From Tetradesmus obliquus (Eukaryota; Chlorophyta; Chlorophyceae; Sphaeropleales; Scenedesmaceae), in the NCBI GenBank assembly GCA_030272155.1, contig CP126191.1:3184501-3248500 (forward strand): a stretch of 64,000 nt of DNA. Direction: 5' to 3'. The notes beneath the pieces are model-generated. The model made no database searches and was not told where the DNA came from. It saw only the letters and a list, made by a program, of their open reading frames with translations. Shown here piece by piece: positions 24,405-37,200 of the stretch; the stretch's first letter is position 1, and each line of letters opens with the position of its first letter. The position numbers were made by a program, and so were the translations under genes.

Positions 24405-27400
24405 ATGGTCATGCAGCTTGCAGTGGCAGGAGATAGTTCCTTCTGCGGCACTGGTAGCCCTGGTGACATCACCAACGCCGATTTAGGCCTGCTGTGGCCC
24501 AGCAACAGCTCAGATGATGTCATCAGGTGCGCAGGCATGCCTAGGCCCCGTCACATGTACAGTGCATGTGCCTCAGTTCGTGCCGTCCTTGCGGTGCAAC
24601 ACAACCACCTGTATCCTTCCTTTGCATGCGCTACATGCTGTGCCAGCAGGAAGTGCCCGCCGATATCTACCACCTCACTCCAATGCTGTCCACGTTGCTT
24701 CTTCTGAACTGTCTGCTCTTTCCTGCAGGCGACATCTCACGGCGATCCTCCTGGAGGATCCAGACCACAGGCTGCGCGTGGCACACCTCGAGCCGCTGCT
24801 GCACCTGCGTATGGCCTCGCAGCACGCATGCAGCTCAGGCAGGCTGCAGGCGCTGCTCACAGACCCCGCAACAGCACGCATCTTCCCAGTGGACTTCTCC
24901 AACACCCGCGCCAGCGACTGGCGCAGCAGGGTTGTGTACCTGGACCTGCCGCAGCTGCTGAAAGAGGCGGCAGCACTGAAGCAGCAGCAGCTGGGCAGCG
25001 CCACAGCAGCGGCTGGAGACATGCACGGCATGTATGCGGACAGCGGCAGTGTCCTGCAAGCTGACGGCGAGGCGCAGTGCGGCCGGCTGTCCAGTGATGC
25101 TGCGGCAGCTGCCAACATGCCCAGCCCACAGCACCACCACAGCATGCATAGCCAGGGGCAGCTTATGCTGGAATCTATCTTCGGAGCTAGTCCAGCATTG
25201 GGACGCGTCGGTGATGCTGCTGAGGCATCGCAGCGCCGCACCAGCGGCAGCATGGGAGGCACAGCAGGGGGCAGCTACGGCACAGCAGGCAGCATGTGCG
25301 GCGAGCCACGGGTGTCGCTGTTTGGCAGCTCCTTTGAAGTGCCTCACGCTGTTGCAAGCTGCTGGGCCGGCGCAGCAAGCAGCTGCGGCAGCGGCGCTGG
25401 CTCCATGCCTGGCGCGGCAGCAGCTGCTGCTGCTGCGTCAGGTGCTGGCAACAACAACATCAGCGGCAGCGGCAAGGAGCAGCTCCTGCACGGCGCTGAG
25501 GCCGGCAGCGGCGGCAGCAGCAGCGGCAGCGGCAGCAGCACGCGCAGCGTGAGTGCTGCCACGCGTGCAGCGCAGGCTGCTGCGAGCCGCCTGCGCAAGG
25601 CCAGCAGCAACACGCCAGCTGGCTTTGACTGCAGTGTGGATGGCCCTGGCGCTGACCTGGCGGTTGCAGGAAGCTCGGGAGGCCTCTCAGGCATCGATGT
25701 CTGCACGCCAAAGTCTGCTGGGGTTGGCGTGGCCAGCGGAGACGCCTCTGCATCGCCGGTGCACAGCAGCAGCGCAGCAGAGGAGGATGTGGAGTACTCT
25801 GAAGCCCAGCTGGTGTTTGGTGTGACTGGCAGCGGCAGCGTGCCAAACGGCAATGGCGTCCCGCGCATGTCCGCTGGCGGCAGCGCAGGACCAAGCGCTG
25901 CCACTGCTGCAGCAGCAGAGGCTGCAGCTGCTGACGCGGAATACCTGTCACAGGCTGCAGCAGCGGCAGCCGTAGCACACTCTGGTATGTCGGGCAGGGA
26001 TGGCGCACCTGTGGAAGGTGTGGATTGGGCCCGCGTGGCAGCAATGCAGCGCCAGCAGCAGCAGGGCATGGCTCCCCAGTTTGGCCGAATGCAGCACCCG
26101 CAGCACGCATCGCTGCTGTTTGGACTCGATGACCTGTCTGAGGACTTGCCTGGCAGCAGCGCGCCAGCCGGCCTACAGGGCAGCCAGTACCTGCAGCAGC
26201 AGCAGCACGCCGCGGCGGCAGTGGCAGCAGCGCAGCAGCATGCGTACGCGTCTTCGCTGGCAGCTGCGCGGCAGATGCTGTTGGACCAAGCTGGTTATGG
26301 GGGCTTCGACCCAGCAGCGTCTGCTGCGCTGTTCAGCCCACCACAGCATAGGATCTCACTGGGATCTGCTCCAGCAGCCGGCGCCCACCACGACCTGTTC
26401 CTGCAAGCAGAGCATGCAGCCATGTTTGGCGGCGGCAACGCTGCCGCAGCAGCGGCGGCTGCAGCTGCAGCAGGCTTTGGGTGCATTGGTGCCGGCAGCA
26501 CAGCAGCACAGCTTGCAGAGTCAGTGCTGCTGGAAGGTGATAATGGGCACGGCCTGGGCTCGCAGCAGTTGCAGTTTGGGCTGCACGGTGCCAGCTATGG
26601 CAGCAGCAGCGGCGGCGGCGGCGGCGGCTGCTGGCGCACCAGCCCCAGTGCTCTGGCCGGGCACTTTGGCGCACTGCAGCTGCAGCAGCAGCAGCAGATG
26701 ATGCACAGGCCTTCGGATGCAGCAGTAGATGTCGGCTTCCGCAGCGATCAGGTGAAAGAGCCGGGCGCTGCTGCTGCTCGCAGCGGCAGCGCTGGCGGGG
26801 CAGCTGCTGCAGGCAAGCCGCTGAGCTTCGCTGCTGCTGCTGCTGCCGCTCCTGCTGGGTCAGATGCTGCTGCTGCTGCTGCCGAAGCAGAGAAGACAGC
26901 TTCTGGCACTCCACGCTTGACAGGCTGGGCCTCCATTGCAGCCAAAGACCCCAAGCCACTGCCAGGCACCCCGAATTCAGCAGCAGCTGCTGCTGCTGCT
27001 GCTGGAAGCAGTGCTGGTGGCGGGCCGGGTGGTGCAGCGGCAGCAGGCATGTGGGCACATGGCAGGCCTCAGAGCGCAGCTGGCAGCAGCGCAGCCGCCG
27101 CTGCTGCTGCTGGCAGTAAGGCAGTGGGCTGCAGCTCTGCGGCTGGTGAGGCTGGGAAGCCGCTGGGGCGGCTACCTCCTCGCGTGCGTGCAGAGGTGCA
27201 GGGCTTGGTGGGGCAGTTCAACGGTGTGCTCAAGGTGAGGCTGCAGCTGCAGATGTGTTGTGGCCTGGCTGTTGCTGCTGCATGACTGGCGTGTGTCGGC
27301 AACATGCGGATGGCTTTGTATGTTACAAGCTGGCAGGGCTGCTTTGTGCTCTGGAGCTGTAGTGCTGCCTAGACTGCTGCTGCTGACGGTGCATGCATTG

Positions 27401-28519
27401 CACTGCACATCATCCACTCAGCATCCTGTGCCCCATCACTCTGCTTGCTGACCTGTTATTTTTTGCTTGCTGCAGCCTGAGGACTTTGATGAGGGCGTGG
27501 TGCACCAGCTGAACGCAAAGCGCAGCGAGGAAGAAGCCGTCGCTGCAGTGCGCCACATCGCGCACTACGACCTGGCAAACATCCAGCACATGGCAGCGTA
27601 CCTCAACCACCTCGTGAAGCACTACAACCACGGCGCAGCAGCAGCTGCAGCAGCAGCGGCAGCAGACGGCGCAGCAGCCCTTGCAGGACATGCTGCAGCA
27701 GGATTAAACGGCGCTGTCAGGACTGGCAGTGCTGGCGGCATATCTGCTGGAGGTGGAGGCCAGCTGCAGGCTTGCAGCCTTGGCAGCACGCTCGGCAGCA
27801 GCCGCGGCGGCAGCGGCGCCGGCGGTGTGCCGGGCTCTGCTGCTGCTGCTGCGGGCGGCAACTTGGGCGCATTTGGCGGGCAGATCCGGCTGGCGAGTGT
27901 GCCTGTGAGCACCAAGAGCATGCTGCAGAAGCTGCCGCTGAAGGTGTTCAGGCAGCTGGAGGCGCTGGTGGCGAGCTGCGCGTACCTGGAGTGGCGGCAC
28001 TTTGATGCTGGGGTGGTCAAGGTGGGTTGTTCTTTTTTTGTTCTGCCGAGGCTGCTGCGCTGGAGGGGACTGATGAGCGCGCCGCATGGATCAGGAGGCA
28101 ATGTGTGTTGATGCAGCAGCCCTTGATGTTTGCAGCGCCCCAACTAGGTCACTGTCTCCATGAGCAGCTGCCATGCTGCGCTGTGGTCACGCAGGCGGGC
28201 TCCTGCCTGCGACGCTCCAGCTGCGTGCTGACACCTTAGTGCTAGCTTTGGTTCCTCCGACCATGCATGCATCCTCACGTCCTGCCGCGCCTGCTGCTGC
28301 TTGCTTGCTGCTGCGCTGCGTGCCTGCTGTTGCAACTTGCGGCTGCAGGTGCTGGCGCAGCTGTCCAAGCTGTGTGAGGCTGACGTGTTTGAGGAGCTGG
28401 AGCTGCTGGCGGCGACTGACCTGAGCAATGTGGAGTACATGCCGGCATACCTCAACAAGCGGCTGAACAACAAGCTCTGGAGCAGGCGCAAGGCTGACGG
28501 CCATGTGCCCAGCGGCTGA
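24405..28519 (+). CDS. Protein with two hnRNP-Q acidic-type domains
   Basis: Four exons (24405-24526, 24729-27234, 27476-28021, 28349-28519) join to 1114 residues. Residues 1-140 form a compact non-repetitive block (DPDHRLRVAHLEPLLHLRMA, TARIFPVDFSNTRASDWRSR) that I do not recognise. The middle 700 residues are Gly/Ala/Ser/Gln-rich and probably disordered. Two copies of a helical domain like the hnRNP-Q/SYNCRIP N-terminal acidic domain follow: about 855-925 (FDEGVVHQLNAKRSEEEAV, HYDLANIQHMAAYLNHLVKH) and about 1030-1100 (VLAQLSKLCEADVFEELELL, TDLSNVEYMPAYLNKRL). In hnRNP-Q this domain precedes RRMs, but no RRM is seen here. The role is probably in RNA or ribonucleoprotein binding (inference). 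The exon 1/2 junction restores the Arg in DDVIRRHLTAILL. Confidence 0.8.
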
Positions 28520-31500
28520 GGAGAGGCAGCTGTTTTGACAGCCGGGCAGGCGTGAGAGAGGTGGCTGCGTGTAAGCCCCTCGCCCTATGTGTGCTGTTGG
28601 CAGGCGTAGCAGCGGCGCTGGTGATCTTCAAATCCGGGCGATGCTGATGTTGGGGCTAGGAGGACCACGGAACTGTGAGGGCTGGTGGCTTTGGCCTGCT
28701 GTGGCAGATGTAGATCACCTGCTTGAGGTGGTGATGGTGATATGTGGGCTGCTGCTGCAGCGTTTGGGAGGCAAGTGTATAGCCACCTGTCAAGCTCAGC
28801 ACCAAACAGGTGGCTCCTTGTTGTGTTTTGTTGTCACGTAATGTATGCGTGTCTGTTGTTGCCGCTGCGATGATAGGTCTGTGGTCGCATGTACGGACTG
28901 CCTTGTGTTGTGGCTGTTTGCTCACTGGCAAAGTCTACTATGTATCAGCTATCGTTGTGTCATTTCATGTTGTGCACGTGCCGCGCTAGATGCGGTTGTA
29001 CCTTACCAAGCACCTGCTGTACACTGCGTGTGTGTTGTGCACTGTCTCCTGTATGCGTGCTTCACTTGTTGTTGCTGTCTTCCCGTATTCCCTGTGCTGC
29101 GTGCTGGCGGGGTGATGTTGGCCATACCTTTCGGATGCAGCCGGGCAGCTTGCTGCTTCCGGCAGCTGCTTGTGCTGCAGCACAACACCTGCTGTGCCAT
29201 TGTGCAGTGCACCACCGGCCAGCACGCAGCACGCTAGGCCTAAACAGAACAAGCTTCGATGCGCCTTGCGCAACCAAAGCTGGCTAGGCCTTCCTGTACC
29301 ACCGTTCACTGTTCCACAGTGCATATGCCAGCTGTTGTGTGTGTTTGGCACTTGTTGTTGCCTTGGCGGGGCTGGTGTGCTGGGAAAGGAAGGATGCTGT
29401 GTGCTCGCGCCCATGGCTGCCCTGGCTGCCACACCAGGGCACACGCTGAGCCGAGTGGTGTGTTTGTATGTCAGCGTCTGCTTGCTGTGTGGGTTGCAGC
29501 GGAAGAGGAGTCGCCGCAGACCGCCTTCCAGTGCTTGTACCAACACAATGGCGTGCCGCGGTGTGCATGTGGGGTGCGGCAAGCAGTGGCCAGGCAGCAC
29601 GAGCGCCAGCGCTGCTGCTGCAACACCCCGGCTCCAGCAGTTGCTGTCGAAGCACAGCTTTGACATCAGCTGCATTGTACTGTACGACTTGGGAGAGTTG
29701 CGCCTGTCGCGCGCATGACGTAGAATTCTCGTGTAGCAACAACAACAGTCAGGGTGCCTGGTCGCCCGTCCTTTTGTGACTGTGGGGTGCGCATGCGGCA
29801 TCTGCATCAAAGGTGCTGCATGGTGCTCCACGCCCTACTGCTGCCTGCTTGGATCCCGCCTTTCGCGCAACGGATTCATGCAGCGGCTGGCAGGCATGGT
29901 TGGGATTGACACAGTCTGGCTGTCTAGCTAGGTTAGGCAAGCATCAGCAACGCTGGCAGGTGCTGCATGTGCACCGCACACGTGGGCCTGCCTGCAACTG
30001 CTGATGTGGCTTGTGTTGGTGGGTGTGGCAGCATGCATCATGCGTCCACCAGGGTTGGCTTAGGCTTGTTGGTGCATTCGTTTCTAGAAGCTGTACGATC
30101 AGGTGTGTGCATGTGCATGCGGCGCTGTCGCTGCTGTCCTGCACAGACAGCGTGCATGCCTTCTCACAGATTAGGATGGCACAGATTTAGGATGGCGGGC
30201 GGCACAGGCATGTGCACGCTTGCCTGTATGATGATGCTGGTGTATTTTGCATGTGTGTTGGCTCCAGGCACAAGGATGTCGGTGCTGCTGCTGCGCTCGC
30301 AGCATGCCAGACTGGACTGCCTTGCAACAGAGGCATTAACAGTTACTGACTGTGTGCCAGGTGCACTTGTACCCTATGGTGTGTACTATACCATGCTGGG
30401 GTGACTGCTAGGGATTGTGTTTGCCAGAGTGTTGCGTAGGACTGGGTTGGGGAAGGTTGCGACGTGTGTGTGACAGTGTGCATTGACAGGGGGTGCTGAC
30501 CATTTGGCCTGGCTGCAGGATTGTTGACAGTGTGTGTCTGAACTTCAGGTTGTGTGGGTGTATACTTATGGTAAACAGTGTGTTGTGTGTGTCCTGGGCT
30601 CTCTTGTTGGGACTCCGTCCGGCGGCGCAGCTGCTTGTGCAGTACTATCATATCGGCGTGTGTATGTCAGTCATTTTGTGCATTGCACTGCTTGGGTCAC
30701 ACTGTGGTTCAATGCTACAGCTGTGCGCGAGCAGATGGGTGCCTGTTTGTGGAGGATGCGCATCTGCGTGCATGAGCATGCAGCTCAAAGGGCGATGGTG
30801 CAGATCTTCTGTGCGGTGGGAAGCGCCAGCTTCAGTCTCGTCAGCGCTGGCAATGCTGGCAGCGCTAAAGCAGGGCTCACAGGGTGCGCTGTCGCCCGCT
30901 AGAGTGCCTGGTTTTTGCCTGCGGCCTTTCGGTGTGGGTGTGGTCCTTGGCCTTGCTGCCAAGGCGCGTGTGCGAGCAGAGCGGTTGTGCATGGGTGTTG
31001 TGTACCATCCCACTTGTGTCGGAAGCGTGCATTTTCCTTGCCGCTTCTGTTCACATGGTGTTAACAGTGAGACACGTGGTGTGGGTGTGTGCGGCTTGTG
31101 ACAGTATGACAGTAGCAGGTTGTGTTTGGGGTCCACGGCATGCATGGCACGCAATGACGGGCCACACTTGGCTGACATGCACACAGCATGCATCAATGCC
31201 GGCAAGCCCGCAAGGGCTCTGCTGCATTGAAACCATCATCAGTTTTGTCGCACTTGCCCTGTCGTCTGCAGCGCCAGATTCATGCCCTCGTGTACAACAA
31301 CAACAGCTACTGACCGGGCCCAAGCAACAGAGCGCGTCATTTAACGTGTGACATCCAGCTACTTGGGGCAGCCCTGCTGCAAAGCTGCCGCATTCCTCAT
31401 CATGTTTTGGGCGAGAACGTTGGCGGTGCGTGTCGATCAGGCACCTTGTATACTACCTTCCACTGTGTCTGTGCTTGTTGGGTGGCCTCTGCTGCCGCTG

Positions 31501-34203
31501 CTGCTGGCACCAGCCTGGGGCAGAGTGCCAACGGCTGTCACACCCTCTGTGACAGCCATTTCATTCTCTCAGCAAAGCCTCACTCGAGTGGAGGCTGGGC
31601 TGCAGTCAAGTAAAGGATGCTTCGGATTTTTCAGTTGTGGATGCGGAGAGCTGGTGTAGTTGAGCGCCCACTGGGGCAGAGGATGCAAGGGGTGGCGGCA
31701 TTGCTGGTGCTGTGCGTGCACCTGGCAGGCTCAGGCCTGTGCTGTGAGGCGCTGTCTTGCAGCTTTTGTCCTGCAAGGCATCGGGCAGGCCAGTCTTGTG
31801 GCAGCATGTTGCCAAGTTTTAGCAGCGCACGACCCTGCTGTGTGGTTCCGGTGTTACTTTTCTTTTCACGTTTGGGGCGGTGTGCCTTCGTGTTGCCCCC
31901 CACCATGCTGCGCATCAGCTGCTTGGGTGTATCTCTTGCATGCTGCCAGCAGCTATGATGGTGGTGGTGGCATTGCACTGGTACTGCTGATGAAAGCAGC
32001 CAGTGCATAGAGTTGCACCTGGGGCAACATGGCCAGTTGCTTTTACGTATGGCTGTGCTTCTTATATTATGACAGGTATCGGGTAAAGTAACAACGCTTG
32101 CCATAGTTTTGCTGACGTGCGCTTCACATTGTGGGCATTTCCACCTCGTGTTACATTGAGTATCATGCCAGGGCTTTATCACCTGTTGCAGTTTTGCTGC
32201 ATGCCCGGGAGGCTTCAATGTGTTGCTGTGCTGGCCGGTTTGACTGCTGGCCATTTAGTTGTACTGGTTGTTCAGTGTTCACAAACAGTGTTGCATCCTT
32301 ACTACAATGTAACGCGTTACATTGGACGTACGTCCAGAAATCAAGCCTGGATCTTGCTTCTATGGGCTGATACCCTTGTTCTCCTTTGGCGTGCACCAAG
32401 GGAAGCCTGCTCGTCAGTATCTACGATTGGTTCTACATTGCTTGAAGGTGCGCAGCTCTGCATTTACCACGGTCCTTCTGAATCCTGGGGCCATACACAC
32501 TCGCCCTTCCTCACATACCAGCCAGCGCAACCACGCCCACATGCATGCGCTCACGGACTCTCTGTACTGCCTATCCTCGGCATCTTCAGCTGCTTCAGGC
32601 ATCAGCGCTGCTGCATGCAGGTCAGGCTGGCCGTGTGCATCTTGAAACGTTGCTGCAGCTGCCTGGGCACGCGGCGGGCCACAGACAGGAGATGGAGAGG
32701 GTGTGCACTCACCATGATGGTGGCCCATGCCATGCCAGACCCACTGCTGCAAGACTAGAGCAGGGCTGTTTCTGACTGCTGACCTATCATTGGCTGGCTG
32801 CTGCTTGATCCCCAGCTCTAGTACATGGACGCTGCCTTTTGGACTCCGTTGCAGCTGCAGAGACAAAGCGCTGGTCTGCTATGTCAACAGCAGTATCCGG
32901 CTGCTGCAACATTACTGTATCAGGCTGCTGCAGCAGTACTAGTCACAGAATGTCCCCGACTGTTGCCAAGCCGGTCTTGACAACAACGCCAGGCTTCATG
33001 AAGCGCTTCAGTCGTCATAATACTGCATCGATAGCAAGTTTCGAGCATGTCGACCACAGGGGTCCTCCGTCGCTGTCAGCGCCGAATTTGCCGCCAATCT
33101 TTGCCGCTCAGTGGAATCTGCTCCTCTGATATTCGATTTGCATTGCTCGATGAGGTCTGGCACGCAAGTGTTGATTTCTCTTTGTAATCACCATGCTTAT
33201 TGGCTTCAGAGCGGCCTCGAACAGTACTCCTGCTGCACTCTTGGTTCTTCCCAGGCATTGCACTGGCCACTGTGTACTGCCTCAACGTTTACTTCATGGG
33301 CATCAATGTAGCAATATTCACTCGCACAGCTCAGCACACATATGGTTTTTGCTGCCACACACCATGACGTGGCGTCCACAGCAGCGTCGTAGTAACGCAC
33401 AGGCCTGTTGGGGGGATATATCATAGCATCCAGCAGCATTATGTTCAGTTGACTGTGAAACTACGTAGACAGAGCAAGACCTAGAAGAAGCCACTACGGA
33501 CATCGAGTGCCAGATGCTGGACGACACGACGGACTACCCTTCCTTCTTGCTTTGATAATGCATGTCACTGCTGCTGTGCAGTGATGTGGTTGTGGACGCG
33601 TCTGAGCTCTGCAGCTGTAGCTGCAAGAGTCTAGTGACTTGCACTCGTACACACGGCTCTGCCAGCCTGCCGCAGACAAGGCATGCCCAGCAGGCTGCTG
33701 CATGTACTGGGTCAGTTACCGCGGTTGCTGGCAACGCCTGATTTTGTTGCTGGCCCAGCTGTTGTCAACCAGCACAAGGCTGACTAATCTTTCTCAGTAA
33801 ACAACACGTGAGTGCCTAGAGCTCCGCTCTGGTTTATAATCAAGGCCCGAAACAGTTCGTAGCTGGTTACATTGGTGTGCAACCAAGGCCAGCAATTGAG
33901 ACCTTCTCCAACCCAGCTCAGCACGACAAACAGGAACGCAGGCGGGGTGACGAAACACCGTCACAAACCCCAGCCCAAGACGACTCAGCAGCAACGCAGA
34001 ATGAAAACCAGCCAAACAGCTACTCGGCAAATCATGCTGCTGCTTCACACTCCGGCGCAGTCACCCAAGCTGCTGGTGACATGCACCAATCCAGATGTCC
34101 GCCCACTGTGCAGCTGACATACATCTGTGGCACGTGCCTCGCTTGATCAACAGGACATGGATGTGCAACGCAACCAGCAGAAGCACCTCAATTAGGGTCA
34201 GCC
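28520..34203. other. Gene-poor 5.7 kb region; long 3' UTR or noncoding transcript on + likely
   Basis: I find no exon chain that I can support. From 28520 to about 32.9 kb the + strand is rich in G and T (40 of 60 bases in a hand-counted sample, 30481-30540), the same skew as introns and UTRs of + strand genes in this window. A TGTAA at 28570-28574 would end the upstream transcript early, and later copies lie at 32308-32312 and 33183-33187. From about 33.0 kb the skew weakens, and 33.87-34.2 kb should be the 3' UTR of the minus-strand L-galactose dehydrogenase (TTACA at 33867-33871). No tRNA, LTR or transposase signature was seen. Confidence 0.5.
28570..28574 (+). terminator. Candidate TGTAA poly(A) signal of the hnRNP-Q-type gene
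   Basis: TGTAA lies 50 bases after the stop. If used, the 3' UTR is very short and the following G/T-rich 4.4 kb needs another explanation. Confidence 0.35.
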
Positions 34204-37200
34204 TCACTTCCTGTTGCCTGTGACGCCAACAGGCCACGTCACGTTTGCCACCGGTTGCAGCACGCGCCGAATCTCGGCCAGCGTTGCCACCTCCTGTGCT
34301 GACAGCCCCGCGGCAGCAGCCTTCTTTTGCATGCCAGAGCTTTCGCCATCGCCGCATTCAGCACCGGCGCAGCTGCCAGTATTGTTGCTTAGCTCCTCCT
34401 GCTGCTGCTCTTCCTGAATAGTACCTTGCTTCTCGGGTGCTTTGCCGGCGCTGCCGTGTGTGTTGTACATGTCCAGCATGACTGCCACATTGTCTGACAC
34501 CTCCTCCGGCTTGGCCATGCCTGGCAAAAGCGCAGAAAGCATGCAGCAGAACGGATTTAGTGCCTGCAAAGGTGGCACACAGCGTCATGGTGCTGCACCG
34601 TACCCACAACATGCAGGCTGTTCGAGATGTTTGCACCCCTTCCCCCGCTGCCTTGCCTAACTTAAGTCTGAGACACAACTCAACTGGATGGAGTTCACTG
34701 TAACTCTTTGCTCAATGATGCTGCCCACAACTGTAGCATACAGCATGGTGCGGTGTTTCCTCCTCAACCAAGCAGGAACAGCCAGGTTGAGCCTATAAGC
34801 ACCCTGGCAGCAATAAACCTTGTGTACCCATCTCACCCATGAGGTGCACAGCCACGCCGCTGCCTGCCTGCTGCACGGCTGCCTTCACAGCCAGCCTGGG
34901 CAGTGACACGCCGCCAGCAGCAGCCAGCTGCGCACACTGCCGTGCTGCCTCCTGCAGGGCTGGCGGGGCGGGGTGCCACGGCTCAGGGCCCTGCAGGTGC
35001 GGCGTGGCAGAGGACGCACAGCACAGCATGTAGCCATGACATGGATGTTAGGGCCTGGACAACATTTAAAAACAAGGAGCAAGTTTGGAAGCTGTCGCAA
35101 TGGGCCACCAAGTGCCTGGCGCTGGACAGGAATGAACATGCTTGCGTGTTGGTAGCAAGGAGGACGCTGCATGCTGTCTGCTGTGGTCGTCAAGACCATG
35201 CAGGCCATCAACAAGCTGCAGCTGCAGGGCATGCCATCAGCTGCCACAGGTGCTTGCATGCAGCCCCTCATCAAGTATGCATGTTGCCACCATGGCCAGA
35301 TGTCTCACCTGCGGCCGCCAGAGCCCCATGCACAGCGGTGCAGCGCTGATGACGCCAACGCCCTTGGCCTGCAGGTAGGGCAGCAGCTGCAGGGCAGGCA
35401 GGCAGGCACACGACAGTCGAATCTTGGCGTCATATATAAGCAATGAAGCGCAGCTACAAGGTGCCAACTTGCTGCAAACCTGCTGAGCCAGTTCTTCCTG
35501 CTGTTGTACAGACTCGTGAAAGTACAACTGCGCAAATGCAGGTGCATCATTGTTCGTGTTATCAGCTTGCACACAGCTGCACCGCACATGGCTGTGCATG
35601 CTTGGCGCACATGCGCACCTCCAGCAGCGACGTGTCATGGAGGCTGTTGTGGCAGTAGGACAGCACCACATCAACAGTGCCGGCAGGCACCCTGCAGCAG
35701 CCACCAGGCAAATTGCGGGCGCATTTGGTGCATCACTGTTGCAGCCATGGCTGTGCCGTTAGTGATTGCAAACGGCGTTGCATGATAACCACATCAGAGC
35801 CTGCCTTATCAGGAATGTAAGGCACCTTTGAGATGATGGGGAAAGGGCACCTGGCCCAACAGTTGAGCTGTGTTTGAGCTTACACCAAGTACGATGACAT
35901 GGCTGAGTGGAACTGCAGCCGCAAACCAGCAGCAGCAGCAGCAGCGGCAGCGCACTTGTCCAGGATGTAGCTGAAGATATCCAGCGGGTAGCCAGTGATG
36001 CCAATGGCCCTGATCACGCCCTGCTGCTTCAGCTGCTGCAAGACTGGCAGCGTCTCATCCACAATCTGCAGCAGCAGCAGCAGCAGGACTGCACAGGTAA
36101 GTTTGGGGTTCGGGTCCTTTCCTTGCACAATATTTAAAAAGCTGACGGCAAGCATGCTATACCAGCCGGAGGGCAGCCACTGGCCAGTACTACTAGTGCA
36201 GACAGTAGTACTACTGGTGCAGGAGCTTTGAAGAACAGTGTTTGCAGGTGCTCTCTCCCAAGCCGCAAGGCCCTCACAGCATGTCATACACCCAATAATG
36301 TGCATTTGCTGAGACAATATACCCGCCTCCCTCACCTGCCTCATGTCGGGGCAGAACTCTATGTCGTGGCAGTGCAGGATGTCAATGTAGCTGACACCCA
36401 GCCGCTGCATGCTGGCGCTGATGCTGGCACGCACACGGTCAGCGCTGTAGTCAGGTGCCTCATCTGCACACACCAGCAGCATGTAGGCAGCAGCCACAGG
36501 TCGTAGGTGCAGTGCAGGTGCTAGTGCTTCAAGCTTCAAGCTTCCCATATTGATGTTAGATGCGGTGATATCCCCACCCCTGCAAGACTCGATGTGTACT
36601 GCATCTACAAGGGACCATCAAGCAGCTGCAGGTAAAGCTGTAAGGAGCAGCATCTTCACAGGAACCGCCAGCAAATAAACCAGAGAAAGCTGTGCTTGTC
36701 ATGAGGTTTGCAAGGCGCCAGCAGCTGATGTACATTCACTTTGAGGGCCTCACCAGGCGAGTACTTGCCAATCTTGGTGCACACAATGATGTCTTCGCGT
36801 GGCAGTGACTTGATGGCGGCTCCCAGCAGCTGCAGCGACAGACAGGTCGTCGATAGCTTGCATGCATGCATGATGTGTGCAGCAGGTGTGGCATCGTCGG
36901 TGGCTGACATAGCGTGTCAGCTGATTCTGCCTGGCGAGGCGAGGTGTTTTGTTTTGTTTTTAGCTTGCAGCGCGGCCCCTGTGCATACTTGATGCGGGCA
37001 AAGAACGTGTCCCACAATGTCACTAAGATGCCGTGATGTTGTGTATGCATTTACTGTAAAATGTGACATGACAGGCTCCCTGGCACAAGACAGCTGCACT
37101 GCCCTTGCTGCCGAGCAAGCCTAGTCTGTTTTGCGTTGCTGTGCATTGTGCAATGGCCGCGCACCTGCTCTGCCCTGCCAGAGCCGTAGTATGGGCTGAC

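Noticed and set aside
28986-29831. Minus-strand open frame of about 281 codons
   Set aside because: Composition is that of random A/C-rich translation, antisense to a probable + strand transcript, with no domain.
30493-31101. + strand open frame of about 202 codons
   Set aside because: Cys/Val/Leu-rich translation of G/T-rich DNA with no domain and no supporting neighbour exons.
32117-32758. + strand open frame of about 213 codons
   Set aside because: No recognisable domain. Composition follows the local base skew. Only its last part was kept, as a low-interest ghost-exon note.
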